Of a stretch of DNA of 64,000 bases, positions 18,776 to 26,734 are shown one piece after another. Position 1 is the stretch's first letter. Every line of letters starts with the position of its first letter. A model generated the notes under the pieces. That model was not told where the DNA came from, did not search any database, and was given only the letters and a program-made list of their open reading frames with translations. The stretch lies in assembly GCA_937891425.1 (NCBI GenBank), contig CALAGD010000024.1, positions 62,001-126,000 on the forward strand, read 5' to 3'. Source of the DNA: an uncultured Pigmentiphaga sp. (GTDB lineage Bacteria > Pseudomonadota > Gammaproteobacteria > Burkholderiales > Burkholderiaceae_B). The position numbers and the translations under genes were made by a program.

Positions 18776-19324
18776 ATGTCATCTTCCATGGCGCCGGAGC
18801 CCGGCCCCCTCACCCCCCATTTTGATTCATTGCATTTTCGGACGGCGCTCGGACGGTTTCCCACTGGCGTCACCATCGTCACGGCATGCAACCCGGAAGG
18901 CCTGCCGCTGGGCCTTACCGTGAGCTCTTTCAACTCGGTCTCCCTTGACCCTCCACTGGTCCTGTGGAGCCTCGCACTGAGCTCCAGCGCGCTATCCATC
19001 TTTCGCACGACGTCGCGCTATGCCATCCACGTGCTGGAAGCCGGCCAGGCGGGCCTGGCACGACTGTTCGCCCGCCGCGACGCGACGGACCGGTTTGCCC
19101 ACGTTGAATGGCACCGGAGCAGCCACGGCGTGCCGCTGCTCTCGAGCGGCTTTGCTGCACGTTTCGAGTGCTTCAATCGCAGCCAGTACGAAGAAGGCGA
19201 CCATCTCATCCTCGTCGGACAGGTCGAGCGCTGTGAATATACGCAAGGCATGCCGCTGGTCTTCCACGCCGGAGGCTTCGACCTGACGCCGGCGCCCCGA
19301 CCGCTTGACACCCCTTTTGAATAG
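18776..19324 (+). CDS. Flavin reductase family protein (FMN-binding split barrel)
   Basis: The product has 182 residues. The sequence ALGRFPTGVTIVTACNPEGLPLGLTVSSFNSVSLDPPLVLW is the hallmark of HpaC/FRP-type short-chain flavin reductases, which supply reduced flavin to two-component monooxygenases. No oxygenase partner lies beside it, so the substrate system is unknown. The start at 18776 has no clear ribosome site, and a second Met four codons later is possible. Its last 20 bases contain the -35 element of the following tRNA-Gly promoter. Confidence 0.88.
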   Translation: MSSSMAPEPGPLTPHFDSLHFRTALGRFPTGVTIVTACNPEGLPLGLTVSSFNSVSLDPPLVLWSLALSSSALSIFRTTSRYAIHVLEAGQAGLARLFARRDATDRFAHVEWHRSSHGVPLLSSGFAARFECFNRSQYEEGDHLILVGQVERCEYTQGMPLVFHAGGFDLTPAPRPLDTPFE

Positions 19325-19333
19325 AGTTATAGT
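19305..19333 (+). promoter_or_regulatory. Sigma-70 promoter for tRNA-Gly
   Basis: TTGACA (19305-19310), a 17-base spacer and TATAGT (19328-19333) give a near-consensus promoter that begins inside the end of the flavin reductase gene. Transcription would start about 55 bases before the tRNA. Confidence 0.75.
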
Positions 19334-19393
19334 TACACTCTCTTCGATGCTAACGCATTTGCACCGCCCGGTGCTCATCGCATTGGCAACCGA

Positions 19394-19469
19394 GCGGGAA
19401 TAGCTCAGTTGGTAGAGCGCAACCTTGCCAAGGTTGAGGTCGCGAGTTCGAGACTCGTTTCCCGCTCCA
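19394..19469 (+). tRNA. tRNA-Gly (anticodon GCC), copy 1
   Basis: It has 76 bases including an encoded CCA. The acceptor GCGGGAA pairs with TTCCCGC. The D arm contains AGCTCAGTTGGTAGAGC, the anticodon stem is CAACC/GGTTG with loop TTGCCAA (anticodon GCC), and the T arm contains GTTCGAGAC. A second copy with only two compensating changes lies inverted at 25464-25539. Confidence 0.97.
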
Positions 19470-19736
19470 TCCTCCACTTCCCCCAGAGCCGCCCCGTTTG
19501 TCCTCGCGTGTCTTTCACGCTGCTGCATGCATGTGCCATGAGCTGATCCCCTGCACGAGAACGGATCCGCAGTAGTCAAGACGATCTTGCCATCCGTCAA
19601 GGCTGCCCGCTTGCCATGCTGCAGGGGAAACGTCCGAAGCGTTCGGGCAGCACGTGACCGGCGCAGTGTAACGGCGGGCCAATGCAGTTCGGGCCCCGGA
19701 CATCACCCCGGAATGACTCACCTGCCAAGTTGATGA

Positions 19737-19742
19737 TATAAT
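19737..19742 (+). promoter_or_regulatory. -10 element of the tRNA-Cys promoter
   Basis: A perfect TATAAT lies 22 bases before the tRNA-Cys 5' end. The -35 region 17 bases upstream (TGACTC) is weak. Confidence 0.6.
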
Positions 19743-19763
19743 TTACAGTCTTAACAGCGCACG

Positions 19764-19837
19764 GGCGCAATGGCAGAGTGGTTATGCACCGGACTGCAAA
19801 TCCGTTGACGTCGGTTCGATTCCGGCTTGCGCCTCCA
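19764..19837 (+). tRNA. tRNA-Cys (anticodon GCA)
   Basis: It has 74 bases including CCA. The acceptor GGCGCAA pairs with TTGCGCC. The anticodon loop CTGCAAA gives GCA, and the T loop is GGTTCGATTCC. It is followed by a terminator at 19909-19935. Confidence 0.97.
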
Positions 19838-19908
19838 GCAACATCATCCAGCAGCTTTCCGAAGCCATGAAGTGAATCCTTGCAATCGGCTCGGAGACCA
19901 CCAAACAG

Positions 19909-19935
19909 GCCACTCCAATATGTGAGTGGCTTTTT
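19909..19935 (+). terminator. Rho-independent terminator after tRNA-Cys
   Basis: The stem GCCACTC/GAGTGGC has an 8-base loop and is followed by TTTTTG. Confidence 0.85.
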
Positions 19936-20044
19936 GTTGCGCACCCGAGGCGGTCAGCCAGGCATCGGCTGCCCGGAAGCACGGGAAGCCTGCGCGCACC
20001 GTACCTCCCCTTGCTTCACGCACCGGCCACCCATCACCCACAGG

Positions 20045-20260
20045 TCACAAGTCGTCTGGCAGGTCGGATGACCAGGGTTTGGACAGAATCCTGCGCAGTT
20101 CCTCCAGGTCATCCTGCCCGATCACGTTCGCCAGCTCCTGCTCGATGCGCACGAAATCCTCCGCTGCCTGCTCCGCCAGAACCCTCCCCCTTTCCGTGTA
20201 TTGCAGCAGCTTCACGCGCCTGTCATCCTCGCTGGGGATGAACTCCATCACCGCCGAAGC
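20045..20260 (-). pseudogene. C-terminal remnant of a MarR-family regulator
   Basis: About 67-70 residues, read from about position 20260 to the stop at 20045, match the last third of a MarR protein: the wing (EFIPSEDDRRVKLLQYTERG) and the C-terminal dimer helices (AEQAAEDFVRIEQELANVIG). Upstream in this and other frames there is no helix-turn-helix or N-terminal dimerisation sequence. The frame instead runs into unrelated sequence with two strong palindromes (20279-20304 and 20330-20344). It therefore looks like a gene truncated by a deletion or insertion event. It lies just downstream of the IclR gene on the same strand. Confidence 0.65.
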
Positions 20261-20278
20261 GTCCTGAGGCGCAGGAGC

Positions 20279-20344
20279 ACCGCAGTCCGGACCCGGACTG
20301 CGGTCCCAGAAGAAGACCCCGTTGTGGCAAGCCCGGTCCGGGCT
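20279..20344. repeat. Two palindromes at the truncation point of the MarR remnant
   Basis: The first (20279-20304) has perfect 11-base arms ACCGCAGTCCG / CGGACTGCGGT around a 4-base loop. The second (20330-20344) has perfect 7-base arms AGCCCGG / CCGGGCT around one base. Neither has a T tract, so they are not ordinary terminators. They may be scars of a mobile element or protein-binding sites. Confidence 0.55.
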
Positions 20345-20441
20345 GGTGTTCTGCCAGGTACCGGGCACTGCCCTGAGCCCTGCGCGCTTTGGGTATTACC
20401 TCGCCCTCGCAGGTAGACACACCCCCAGCCCCTTCGGCACA

Positions 20442-21275
20442 TCAAACCTTCACGTCAGCCGTAGCACCCATGGCGCGGCTGATGTTTTCCGTTTCGGCGC
20501 GTATGCCCGCGGCAACTTCCCCGTCCGGCTCCAGCGAGAAACTGCCGCTCGCCCCCAGTACCGTCAGCACTGCAGCCACCTTCCCGGTGGCATCGAAGAT
20601 CGGTGCAGCAATTGCGCTGATGCCCTGCAGGTTGGTATCGCGCACGATGGCCATGCCCGTCCTTCGGACCGCATTGCGCACTGCCTCGACATACGCGTCG
20701 AAACCACCCTCGACTCGCCCCTCCCTGCTGAGCGATTCGAACTCCTCCCGCGCCAGATCCGTCAGGCGCGGGTCGGAATGGTAGGCCAGAAAAACCCGCC
20801 CGGTCGCCGAAAGCAGCAAGGACAGGACGGAACCAACCCGCACGTTGACCGTGACCGGCAGGCCGGGCTCGTCGAAACGCACGATCGTGGGCCCCTTGTT
20901 ACCCATTACCGCAAGAAAACACGTCAGCCCGAGCGTTTCGCACAGACGGGCCAGCGGTTCTTCGGCCAGGCGCAAGGGGTCAGCAACGCGCATGGCCACG
21001 AGCCCGATCTGGATGGCCTCCGGCCCCAGGTAGTACTGCTGCGAGACTCGATCCTGTGCCACCAGCCCTTCATCGAGCATGCTGCCAAGGTAGCGATGAA
21101 CTTTGGCCGGGTTCTCTCCGATGTGCCGTGCGAGATGGGTGAGACTGGCCCGCCCGCCCAGCGCAGCCAGGCCCTTGAGTACGGAAATACCGGTGAGCGC
21201 AGCCTGCACGCGCTGGCGGCGGTCGCGGCGCACTGGAGCGTCGGAAGCACTCGTTGGCATGGGTTCAGAACACAT
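20442..21275 (-). CDS. IclR-family transcriptional regulator
   Basis: The product has 277 residues. The N-terminal winged helix is at about 25-85 (ISVLKGLAALGGRASLTHLARHIGENPAKVHRYLGSMLDEGLV). The C-terminal IclR effector domain includes GKVAAVLTVLG and the conserved ATGRVFLAY. Family members bind small aromatic or organic-acid effectors. It is divergent from the P450 gene, with a likely -10 of its own (TATACT on the minus strand, 21296-21301). It is the natural candidate to bind the repeat element shared by the P450 and Bug promoters. The ATG at 21275 is used; another in-frame ATG at 21260 is possible. Confidence 0.9.
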   Translation of the reverse strand: MCSEPMPTSASDAPVRRDRRQRVQAALTGISVLKGLAALGGRASLTHLARHIGENPAKVHRYLGSMLDEGLVAQDRVSQQYYLGPEAIQIGLVAMRVADPLRLAEEPLARLCETLGLTCFLAVMGNKGPTIVRFDEPGLPVTVNVRVGSVLSLLLSATGRVFLAYHSDPRLTDLAREEFESLSREGRVEGGFDAYVEAVRNAVRRTGMAIVRDTNLQGISAIAAPIFDATGKVAAVLTVLGASGSFSLEPDGEVAAGIRAETENISRAMGATADVKV

Positions 21276-21351
21276 CAAACGAACACGAAGACTCGAGTAT
21301 ATGCGCTCTGCCCCGCCCCCCCAGATTCGTGGGTGTGCTGATGTACGGACC

Positions 21352-21390
21352 TTGGCTTTTTACGCAATGCGTCTTATATTTACGCTAAAT
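21352..21390 (+). promoter_or_regulatory. P450 promoter with candidate IclR operator
   Basis: TTGGCT (21352-21357) and TATATT (21375-21380) are spaced by 17 bases. Over them lie TTTTACGC (21358-21365) and ATTTACGC (21378-21385), exactly 20 bases apart. The first extends into the palindrome ACGCAATGCGT (21362-21372), which lies between -35 and -10. The same arrangement is found before the Bug receptor gene at 25190-25224. This position suggests repression by the divergent IclR protein. Confidence 0.6.
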
Positions 21391-21437
21391 GAAACGCCTG
21401 CATTCTTCAGTCGTATGATGTCGTGAGGATTGATTCC

Positions 21438-23786
21438 ATGAGTACGGTCTTGTCGTCTACCTCGGCCTGCCCTTTCCATGCGGCGATCCAGGCCACCTCG
21501 CCCGAGCAGCAGGCAGAACTGCTGGCCAGGGCGGAAGCCTTCGATCCGTTCCAGGACGCCTACATGGCAAACCCGTCTGAGTTCGTGCGCTGGGCTCGGG
21601 AGCAGCTACCCATCTTCTACAGCCCACGGCTGGACTACTGGGTGGTCACGCGCTATGCGACCATCAAGGACATCTTTCGCGACCCGGTCACGTTCAGCCC
21701 TTCCAACGTGCTGGAGCCAGTTGAACCACCCGCCCCCGAAGTGGCCGACATCCTCAAGCAGTACGACTACAGGATGAGCCGTACGCTGGTTAACGAGGAC
21801 GAGCCCATTCACATGGCGCGCCGCCGCGTACTGATGGAGCCATTTACCCCTGAACACCTGCGCGAGCACGAGCCCATGGTGCGGCAGCTGGTCAATGACG
21901 CCATCGACGGGTTCATCGACGATGGCAAGGCCGACCTGGTCCGCCAGCTGTGCTGGGACGTGCCATTCAGCGTCGCGCTGCACTTTCTCGGCATCGACGA
22001 CGAGAACGATCGCGAAGAAATGCACAAGTTCGCGATCGCGCATACGATCAATGCCTTCGGCCGCCCCACGCCGGAACAACGCAAGGAAATCGCGCACACG
22101 GTAGGACAGTTCTGGCAGTTCTCCGGCAAGGTTCTCGAGAAAATGCGCAAGACACCGGATGGTCCTGGCTGGATGCGCTACTCGATTCGCCAGCAGGCCA
22201 GGTATCCGGATGTCGTGACGGACTCTTACCTGCATTCCATGATGATGGCCATCATCGTCGCAGCCCACGAAACCACTACATTCGCTACCGCAAACGCTCT
22301 CAAGTTCCTCCTCGAAAACCGATCCGTCTGGGAGGAGATCTGCAACGACCCTGAACTGATATGCCCCGCGGTGGAAGAAAGCCTGCGTCATGTTGGATCA
22401 ATCGCATCATGGCGCAGGCGCACCACACGCGAGGTCGAAGTCGAAGGCGTCCGCCTGCCCGCCGGTGCCCGCCTGCTGATGGTCGTGCACGCGGCCAACC
22501 ACGATCCCGCCATGTTCCCGGACCCCGACACTTTTGACATCCGGCGCGACAACGCTGCGCAGCACCTGTCCTTCGGTTTCGGCGCACACCAGTGCCTGGG
22601 CAAGAACCTCGCGCGCATGGAAATGCAGATCATCATCAGTGAACTGACGCGGCGCCTCCCGCACATGCAACTGATGCCGCAGGAGTACGAATACGTCCAC
22701 AACCTGGCTTTCCGCGGTCCGCAACACCTGTGGGTCAGCTGGGATCCGGCTCGCAATCCGGAACGCATGGTTGACCTTGCCAGCAAGCCGCAGCCCGAAG
22801 TACGCATTGGCGCACCGCTCGCCCGCCATCTGTCGCGCCCGTTGCGCGTGGCCCGGGCGCGCATGGTGGGCGAAGGACTGCTGCATTTGCGGCTGGAGTC
22901 ACCCGATGGCAAAGCCCTGCCCGGATGGACTCCGGGCGCCCACATCGACATCGAATGCGGCAGCCCTGATCTGACACGCCAGTATTCGTTGTGCGGCGAC
23001 CCGGAAGACCGGAGCGGCTGGGAGGTTACCATCCTGCTCGACCCCAACAGCCGCGGCGGCTCAGCCTGGCTGCACCAGCAAGCCACGACAGGTACCGTCC
23101 TCAAGGTGCGAGGCCCCCGCAATCACTTCTCGCTCGACACCAGCGACAACGCACCGCTGCTGTTCGTAGCCGGGGGTATCGGGGTCACGCCCATCATGAC
23201 ACTGGCCGCTGCTGCCCGCAAGGCTGGCCGCGACTACCAGTTCCATTACAGCGCCAAACGCGACACCTGCATGCCCTTCGTGGAAGAGCTGCGCCAACTG
23301 CATGGCGAACGCCTGCACTGCCATGTCAGCGCAAATGGTGCACGCAACGATTTTGATGTCATGCTCAAGCAGGTCGCCCCGGGCACCCAGGTGTATGCAT
23401 GCGGCCCATCGCGCATGCTGGAAGCACTTGCCGAAGCCATGCAGCGCAATGGATTCCCGGAATCTGCGCTCCACGTGGAGCTGTTCAGCGCGGATGCATC
23501 GGGCGCGAACGCCAGCAACCAGCCCTTCACCGTTGAACTTCAGGTTTCCGGCCTCACGCTTGAAGTCCCCGCCGACCGCAGCCTGCTCGAAGTCCTGCGA
23601 GCGAACAACATCGACGTGCAAAGCGACTGCGAGGAAGGCTTGTGTGGTACTTGCGAAGTCGGTGTCCTCGAAGGCGAAGTGGACCACCGCGACGTTGTCC
23701 TCAGCCCAGCTGAGCGTCGCAGCAACTGCCGCATGATGTCATGCTGCTCACGCGCCGCGGGCAACCGGCTGAAACTGGAGCTGTAA
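21438..23786 (+). CDS. Self-sufficient cytochrome P450 fused to a phthalate-dioxygenase-type reductase (CYP116B-like)
   Basis: The product has 782 residues in one chain. The P450 domain (about 1-445) has the oxygen-activation helix with AAHETTT near residue 275 and the heme loop FGFGAHQCLG with ligand Cys386. The reductase domain (about 460-690) has the FMN motif RQYSLCGDPED and nucleotide site VAGGIGVTPIMTL. A C-terminal plant-type 2Fe-2S domain has Cys731, Cys736 and Cys739 in CEEGLCGTC, with a fourth Cys near 769. Domain order and length match class VII CYP116B enzymes (P450RhF, CYP116B1). Electrons flow from NAD(P)H via FMN and 2Fe-2S to heme, so no separate partner is needed. The ATG at 21438 has AGG upstream; a GTG at 21423 is less likely. 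Confidence 0.95.
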   Translation: MSTVLSSTSACPFHAAIQATSPEQQAELLARAEAFDPFQDAYMANPSEFVRWAREQLPIFYSPRLDYWVVTRYATIKDIFRDPVTFSPSNVLEPVEPPAPEVADILKQYDYRMSRTLVNEDEPIHMARRRVLMEPFTPEHLREHEPMVRQLVNDAIDGFIDDGKADLVRQLCWDVPFSVALHFLGIDDENDREEMHKFAIAHTINAFGRPTPEQRKEIAHTVGQFWQFSGKVLEKMRKTPDGPGWMRYSIRQQARYPDVVTDSYLHSMMMAIIVAAHETTTFATANALKFLLENRSVWEEICNDPELICPAVEESLRHVGSIASWRRRTTREVEVEGVRLPAGARLLMVVHAANHDPAMFPDPDTFDIRRDNAAQHLSFGFGAHQCLGKNLARMEMQIIISELTRRLPHMQLMPQEYEYVHNLAFRGPQHLWVSWDPARNPERMVDLASKPQPEVRIGAPLARHLSRPLRVARARMVGEGLLHLRLESPDGKALPGWTPGAHIDIECGSPDLTRQYSLCGDPEDRSGWEVTILLDPNSRGGSAWLHQQATTGTVLKVRGPRNHFSLDTSDNAPLLFVAGGIGVTPIMTLAAAARKAGRDYQFHYSAKRDTCMPFVEELRQLHGERLHCHVSANGARNDFDVMLKQVAPGTQVYACGPSRMLEALAEAMQRNGFPESALHVELFSADASGANASNQPFTVELQVSGLTLEVPADRSLLEVLRANNIDVQSDCEEGLCGTCEVGVLEGEVDHRDVVLSPAERRSNCRMMSCCSRAAGNRLKLEL

Positions 23787-23844
23787 TCATCATGTCGGGC
23801 AAGCGAGGCAGCATGCTGGCCTGCCTGGAACACGACATCCTGCG

Positions 23845-23875
23845 AAAAGGCTCGGGCTGGCGCCCGGGCCTTTTG
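23845..23875 (+). terminator. Rho-independent terminator of the P450 gene
   Basis: The stem AAAAGGCTCGGGC / GCCCGGGCCTTTT has a TGGC loop and one G-T pair and ends in TTTT. It could also act on the opposite strand. Confidence 0.8.
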
Positions 23876-24045
23876 CTTACCTCGCCGAAGCAACGCACGG
23901 ACGACACCAACCGACCCAAACTGACCCCCTGAACCGACATGAACACCGGATTCGCGGGAGTCATGTCCACCAGTCATCAGTGGCACGACCCCCAGCAGGG
24001 AGGTCGGCCATGGCAGGCCCCACCGGGCATCATCCGTCAGGACGC

Positions 24046-24078
24046 AAAAAAACCATGGTCAAGCAAGCCTGACCATGG
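24046..24078 (-). terminator. Rho-independent terminator of the Bug receptor gene
   Basis: The perfect 9-base stem CCATGGTCA / TGACCATGG has an 8-base loop. On the minus strand it runs into a long T tract (A run at 24046-24052 on the plus strand). Confidence 0.88.
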
Positions 24079-24121
24079 CAATTTCAGCTGCCGAACATGC
24101 CCCGGCTAGCCCGGGCGGGCG

Positions 24122-25108
24122 TCAGTCGAGCTTGATACCGCGCTCCTTGATGAGCTTGTGCCAGCGCTGTGTTTCCTTCTCGAGCATTGCCCGGAATTCT
24201 TCGGGTGTGTTGCCCACCGGCTGGATGCCGAAGTCGATGAGCTTCTGCTTGACCGCCGGATCATTCAGCGCCCTGACGAACACCTTGTTCATCTCCTCGA
24301 TCGTTTCCTTGGGCGTTCCTGCAGTGGTGACGACGCCCACATGCGCCGCAGCCACGATGCTCGGATGACCCAGCTCCGCAAATGTTGGAACATTTGGCAA
24401 CTGTGGCAGCCGCTCGGGGTTCGCCACGGCAAGAGGCTTGACCTTGCCGCCATTGATGAAGCCGGCGCCGGCCGCAAGATCGACCATCATTACCGGAACC
24501 TGGCCGCCAGCCACATCAGTCAACGAGGGTGCGGCGCCCTTGTAGGGAATGTGCACCATGCCCAGGTCCAGCTCGTTGTTGAGCAGTTCCATGGCCAGGT
24601 GGTGGGGGCTGCCTGCGCCCGCCGAAGCATAGCTCAGACCTCCCCCACCCTTTTTCTCGCGGGCCTGCTTGATGAGATCATCCAGGCTGTTGATGCCGGA
24701 ATTGGGCCCGGTGACGAGAATCATGGGGAAGTTGCCCAGCAACGTGACCGGGGCGAGATCCTTGACCGGATCGTACGTGAGCTTGCTGTACAACGCTGGA
24801 TTGAAGATCAGCGTGCCGTTGTCTGCGGACAGCACGGTATATCCATCGGGCTTGGCACGTGCCACGTCGCTTGCCGCAATGGCGGTGTTTCCACCCGGCT
24901 TGTTCTCGACGAGCACCGTTTGCCCAACCTGCTGCGCCAGCGTGTTGCTGATGGTGCGTGCCAGAAAGTCGGAACCCCCTCCCGCAGGATAGGGCACGAT
25001 CCAGCGAATGGACTGCTCCGGATAGGCCGCATGTACCGGCAGCGTCGCCATAGCGGATGGCAGCGCGAACAGGCCGACGGCGGCGATTCTCTTCCACGAC
25101 AGACGCAT
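24122..25108 (-). CDS. Bug-family (TctC-like) tripartite tricarboxylate transporter substrate-binding protein, copy 1
   Basis: The product has 328 residues. The start at 25108 has AGGAGG upstream and a Sec signal peptide (MRLSWKRIAAVGLFALPSAM...AHA|AYP). The Bug signature IRWIVPYPAGGGSDFLAR, the ligand loop GAGSPHHLAMELL and PYKGAAPSLTDVAGGQV are present. Bug proteins capture carboxylated or amide solutes in the periplasm; many are orphans without TctAB membrane partners, as here. It converges with the P450 gene and its promoter carries the same repeat element as the P450 promoter, so the bound solute may be the P450 substrate, inducer or a breakdown product (inference). Confidence 0.93.
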   Translation of the reverse strand: MRLSWKRIAAVGLFALPSAMATLPVHAAYPEQSIRWIVPYPAGGGSDFLARTISNTLAQQVGQTVLVENKPGGNTAIAASDVARAKPDGYTVLSADNGTLIFNPALYSKLTYDPVKDLAPVTLLGNFPMILVTGPNSGINSLDDLIKQAREKKGGGGLSYASAGAGSPHHLAMELLNNELDLGMVHIPYKGAAPSLTDVAGGQVPVMMVDLAAGAGFINGGKVKPLAVANPERLPQLPNVPTFAELGHPSIVAAAHVGVVTTAGTPKETIEEMNKVFVRALNDPAVKQKLIDFGIQPVGNTPEEFRAMLEKETQRWHKLIKERGIKLD

Positions 25109-25463
25109 ATGAATCCTCCTGGGTGAGGTGACCATGGCGCCAGTGCTGTGCCACGACCACAAACAGCATCGTTCTGTGACTAACCTATACGCGGTGCGTA
25201 AAAATATAGCCGCATGCGTAAAACGAGGGAATACCCGGAAACCCCTAGGGAGTAGACTGCCAAGGGAGACGCTCGACCCTGCCGGTGCAGCAAGCCGACG
25301 CACCAGCGGGTAGCCATACTCGACGTGAATCAGCGGCTGACGCGAATTGCGCGCAATGAAAATGCGGGTTACAGCAAGACCCGGCAATGTTGAAATGCCG
25401 ACAAATGCCCGAACCGTAGAATTGCGAAGGAAACGAGGGGGGAAAAGAGGAGGAGGATAGAAT
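25109..25463. other. Intergenic stretch between the Bug gene and tRNA-Gly copy 2
   Basis: This holds 355 bases. Apart from the promoter/operator at 25190-25224 no gene or hairpin terminator was recognised. The 3' flank of the tRNA (minus strand) is pyrimidine-rich, which may help end its transcript. Confidence 0.5.
25190..25224 (-). promoter_or_regulatory. Bug receptor promoter region with the same operator as the P450 gene
   Basis: Read on the minus strand, TTTTACGC (25223-25216) and TTTTACGC (25203-25196) start 20 bases apart. The first continues as ACGCATGCGG, near-palindromic. TATATT (25208-25203) is a likely -10. The matching region in the P450 promoter shares TTTTACGCA, TGCG, CT-TATA and TTTACGC in the same order and spacing. 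Confidence 0.6.
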
Positions 25464-25539
25464 TGGAGCGGGAGACGAGTCTCGAACTCGCGACCTCAAC
25501 CTTGGCAAGGTTGCGCTCTACCAACTGAGCTACTCCCGC
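25464..25539 (-). tRNA. tRNA-Gly (anticodon GCC), copy 2
   Basis: It has 76 bases including CCA and is identical to the copy at 19394-19469 except for one acceptor base pair (GCGGGAG/CTCCCGC instead of GCGGGAA/TTCCCGC). The two copies are in opposite orientation, about 6 kb apart. Confidence 0.97.
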
Positions 25540-25571
25540 GTTGCTTGATAGTGCAATCAAGCGAGAAAGAA

Positions 25572-25599
25572 ATTATAGCAAATTTTTCGTGGTGTTCAA
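25572..25599 (-). promoter_or_regulatory. Sigma-70 promoter for tRNA-Gly copy 2
   Basis: On the minus strand TTGAAC (25599-25594), a 16-base spacer and a perfect TATAAT (25577-25572) lie just before the tRNA. The upstream sequence differs from that of copy 1, so the duplication does not include the promoter. Confidence 0.8.
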
Positions 25600-25798
25600 G
25601 TTTCGGCCTCACGCCTGAAACAGCGCGACGCGGTGTCATGATCCCTGTCGCCGGGCGCCCGAATGACAGGTGACACGGCCCCCTGGCGAGCTGCCGGTCT
25701 TTGGTGTACGGCCGGTGTGCTGGCTGCGGCAGCACCATGCGCTGGATGATCCGGGACGTGCGCATGTGCCCTCGAAGGGCCTTCACACAGCAGAAGAT

Positions 25799-26698
25799 TC
25801 ACGCAGGGCGCGTCATTGCAGCCTCCAGCCCGGCCGGCAGTTGCAAGGGAATCTTCAGGTAACGCACGCCATTGTCCTCCGCTGCGGGAAACCGGCCCGC
25901 ACGCACGTTCACCTGTATGGAAGGCAGCAGCAAGGTCGGGGCGGCCAGCCTGGCGTCGCGTGCTTCCCGCATTCTCACGAAGTCATCTTCCGCCACGCTG
26001 TCGTTCACGTGCACATTGTGACGACGTTGATCGCCCACGGTGGTTTCCCACACGTGCTGCTTGCGCGTCTCGGTGAGATAGTCATGACACAGGAACAGCC
26101 TCGTCTCGTCGGGCATGCTCAACAAGCGCCGGATGGACCGGTACAGGGTGCGGGCGTCGCCCCCCGGAAAGTCGGCGCGTGCCGTTCCGTAGTCGGGCAT
26201 GAACAGGGTGTCGCCAACGAACACTGCATCTCCGATCTTGTATGAAACACAGGCAGGCGTATGGCCGGGCGTGTGAATGACTTCAATGCTCATGCTGCCA
26301 ACGTGCAGCACCTCGCCATCCTTGAGCAAACGATCGAACTCGCGGCCGTCACCGGATACATCGTCGAGGTTGAATATGGGGCGAAATATGTTCTGTACGT
26401 CGCAGATATGCTCCCCGATGGCCACCTTCGCACCGGTGCGAAGCTTGATGTACGGGGCTGCGCTGAGGTGATCCGCGTGCGCATGCGTCTCCAGGACCCA
26501 CTCCACAGTCAACCTGCCCTCGCTGACCGCCGCCAGGAGGGCATCTGCCCCCCGGGTTGCCGCCTTGCCGCTACGGTGGTCGTAATCCAGCACCGGATCG
26601 ATGACCACCGCCTTGCGCGTTGACGGGTCGGAAACGATGTACGACACGGTACTGGTCGCCTCGTCGAAGAACGCCTGAATGTGCGGTTCGTTGCCCAT
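25799..26698 (-). CDS. MBL-fold persulfide (sulfur) dioxygenase-like hydrolase
   Basis: The product has 299 residues. The start at 26698 has AGGAGG upstream. The metal motif THAHADHLSAA and later HTPGHTPAC, GDTLF and CHDY residues form the mononuclear metal site of the glyoxalase-II-like ETHE1/Blh group. In BigR-controlled operons such enzymes oxidise glutathione persulfide to sulfite. It is divergent from an ArsR-type repressor and a rhodanese, with an AT-rich inverted repeat between them. In Xylella and Agrobacterium the Blh protein is a rhodanese-MBL fusion; here the two functions are separate genes. Confidence 0.88.
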   Translation of the reverse strand: MGNEPHIQAFFDEATSTVSYIVSDPSTRKAVVIDPVLDYDHRSGKAATRGADALLAAVSEGRLTVEWVLETHAHADHLSAAPYIKLRTGAKVAIGEHICDVQNIFRPIFNLDDVSGDGREFDRLLKDGEVLHVGSMSIEVIHTPGHTPACVSYKIGDAVFVGDTLFMPDYGTARADFPGGDARTLYRSIRRLLSMPDETRLFLCHDYLTETRKQHVWETTVGDQRRHNVHVNDSVAEDDFVRMREARDARLAAPTLLLPSIQVNVRAGRFPAAEDNGVRYLKIPLQLPAGLEAAMTRPA

Positions 26699-26734
26699 GA
26701 GGCCCTCCTGCTTGTTTTCGGCTGATGTTTTCAT

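Larger units (their letters stand above)
23787..24121. other. Gap between the convergent P450 and Bug genes
   Basis: No gene is visible. The stretch contains one terminator for each strand (23845-23875 plus, 24046-24078 minus), so each gene ends its own transcript here. Confidence 0.7.

Noticed and set aside
19394..25539. A phage-type genomic island integrated in tRNA-Gly
   Set aside because: There is no integrase, and the second tRNA copy is a full inverted gene with its own promoter, not a direct-repeat attachment remnant.
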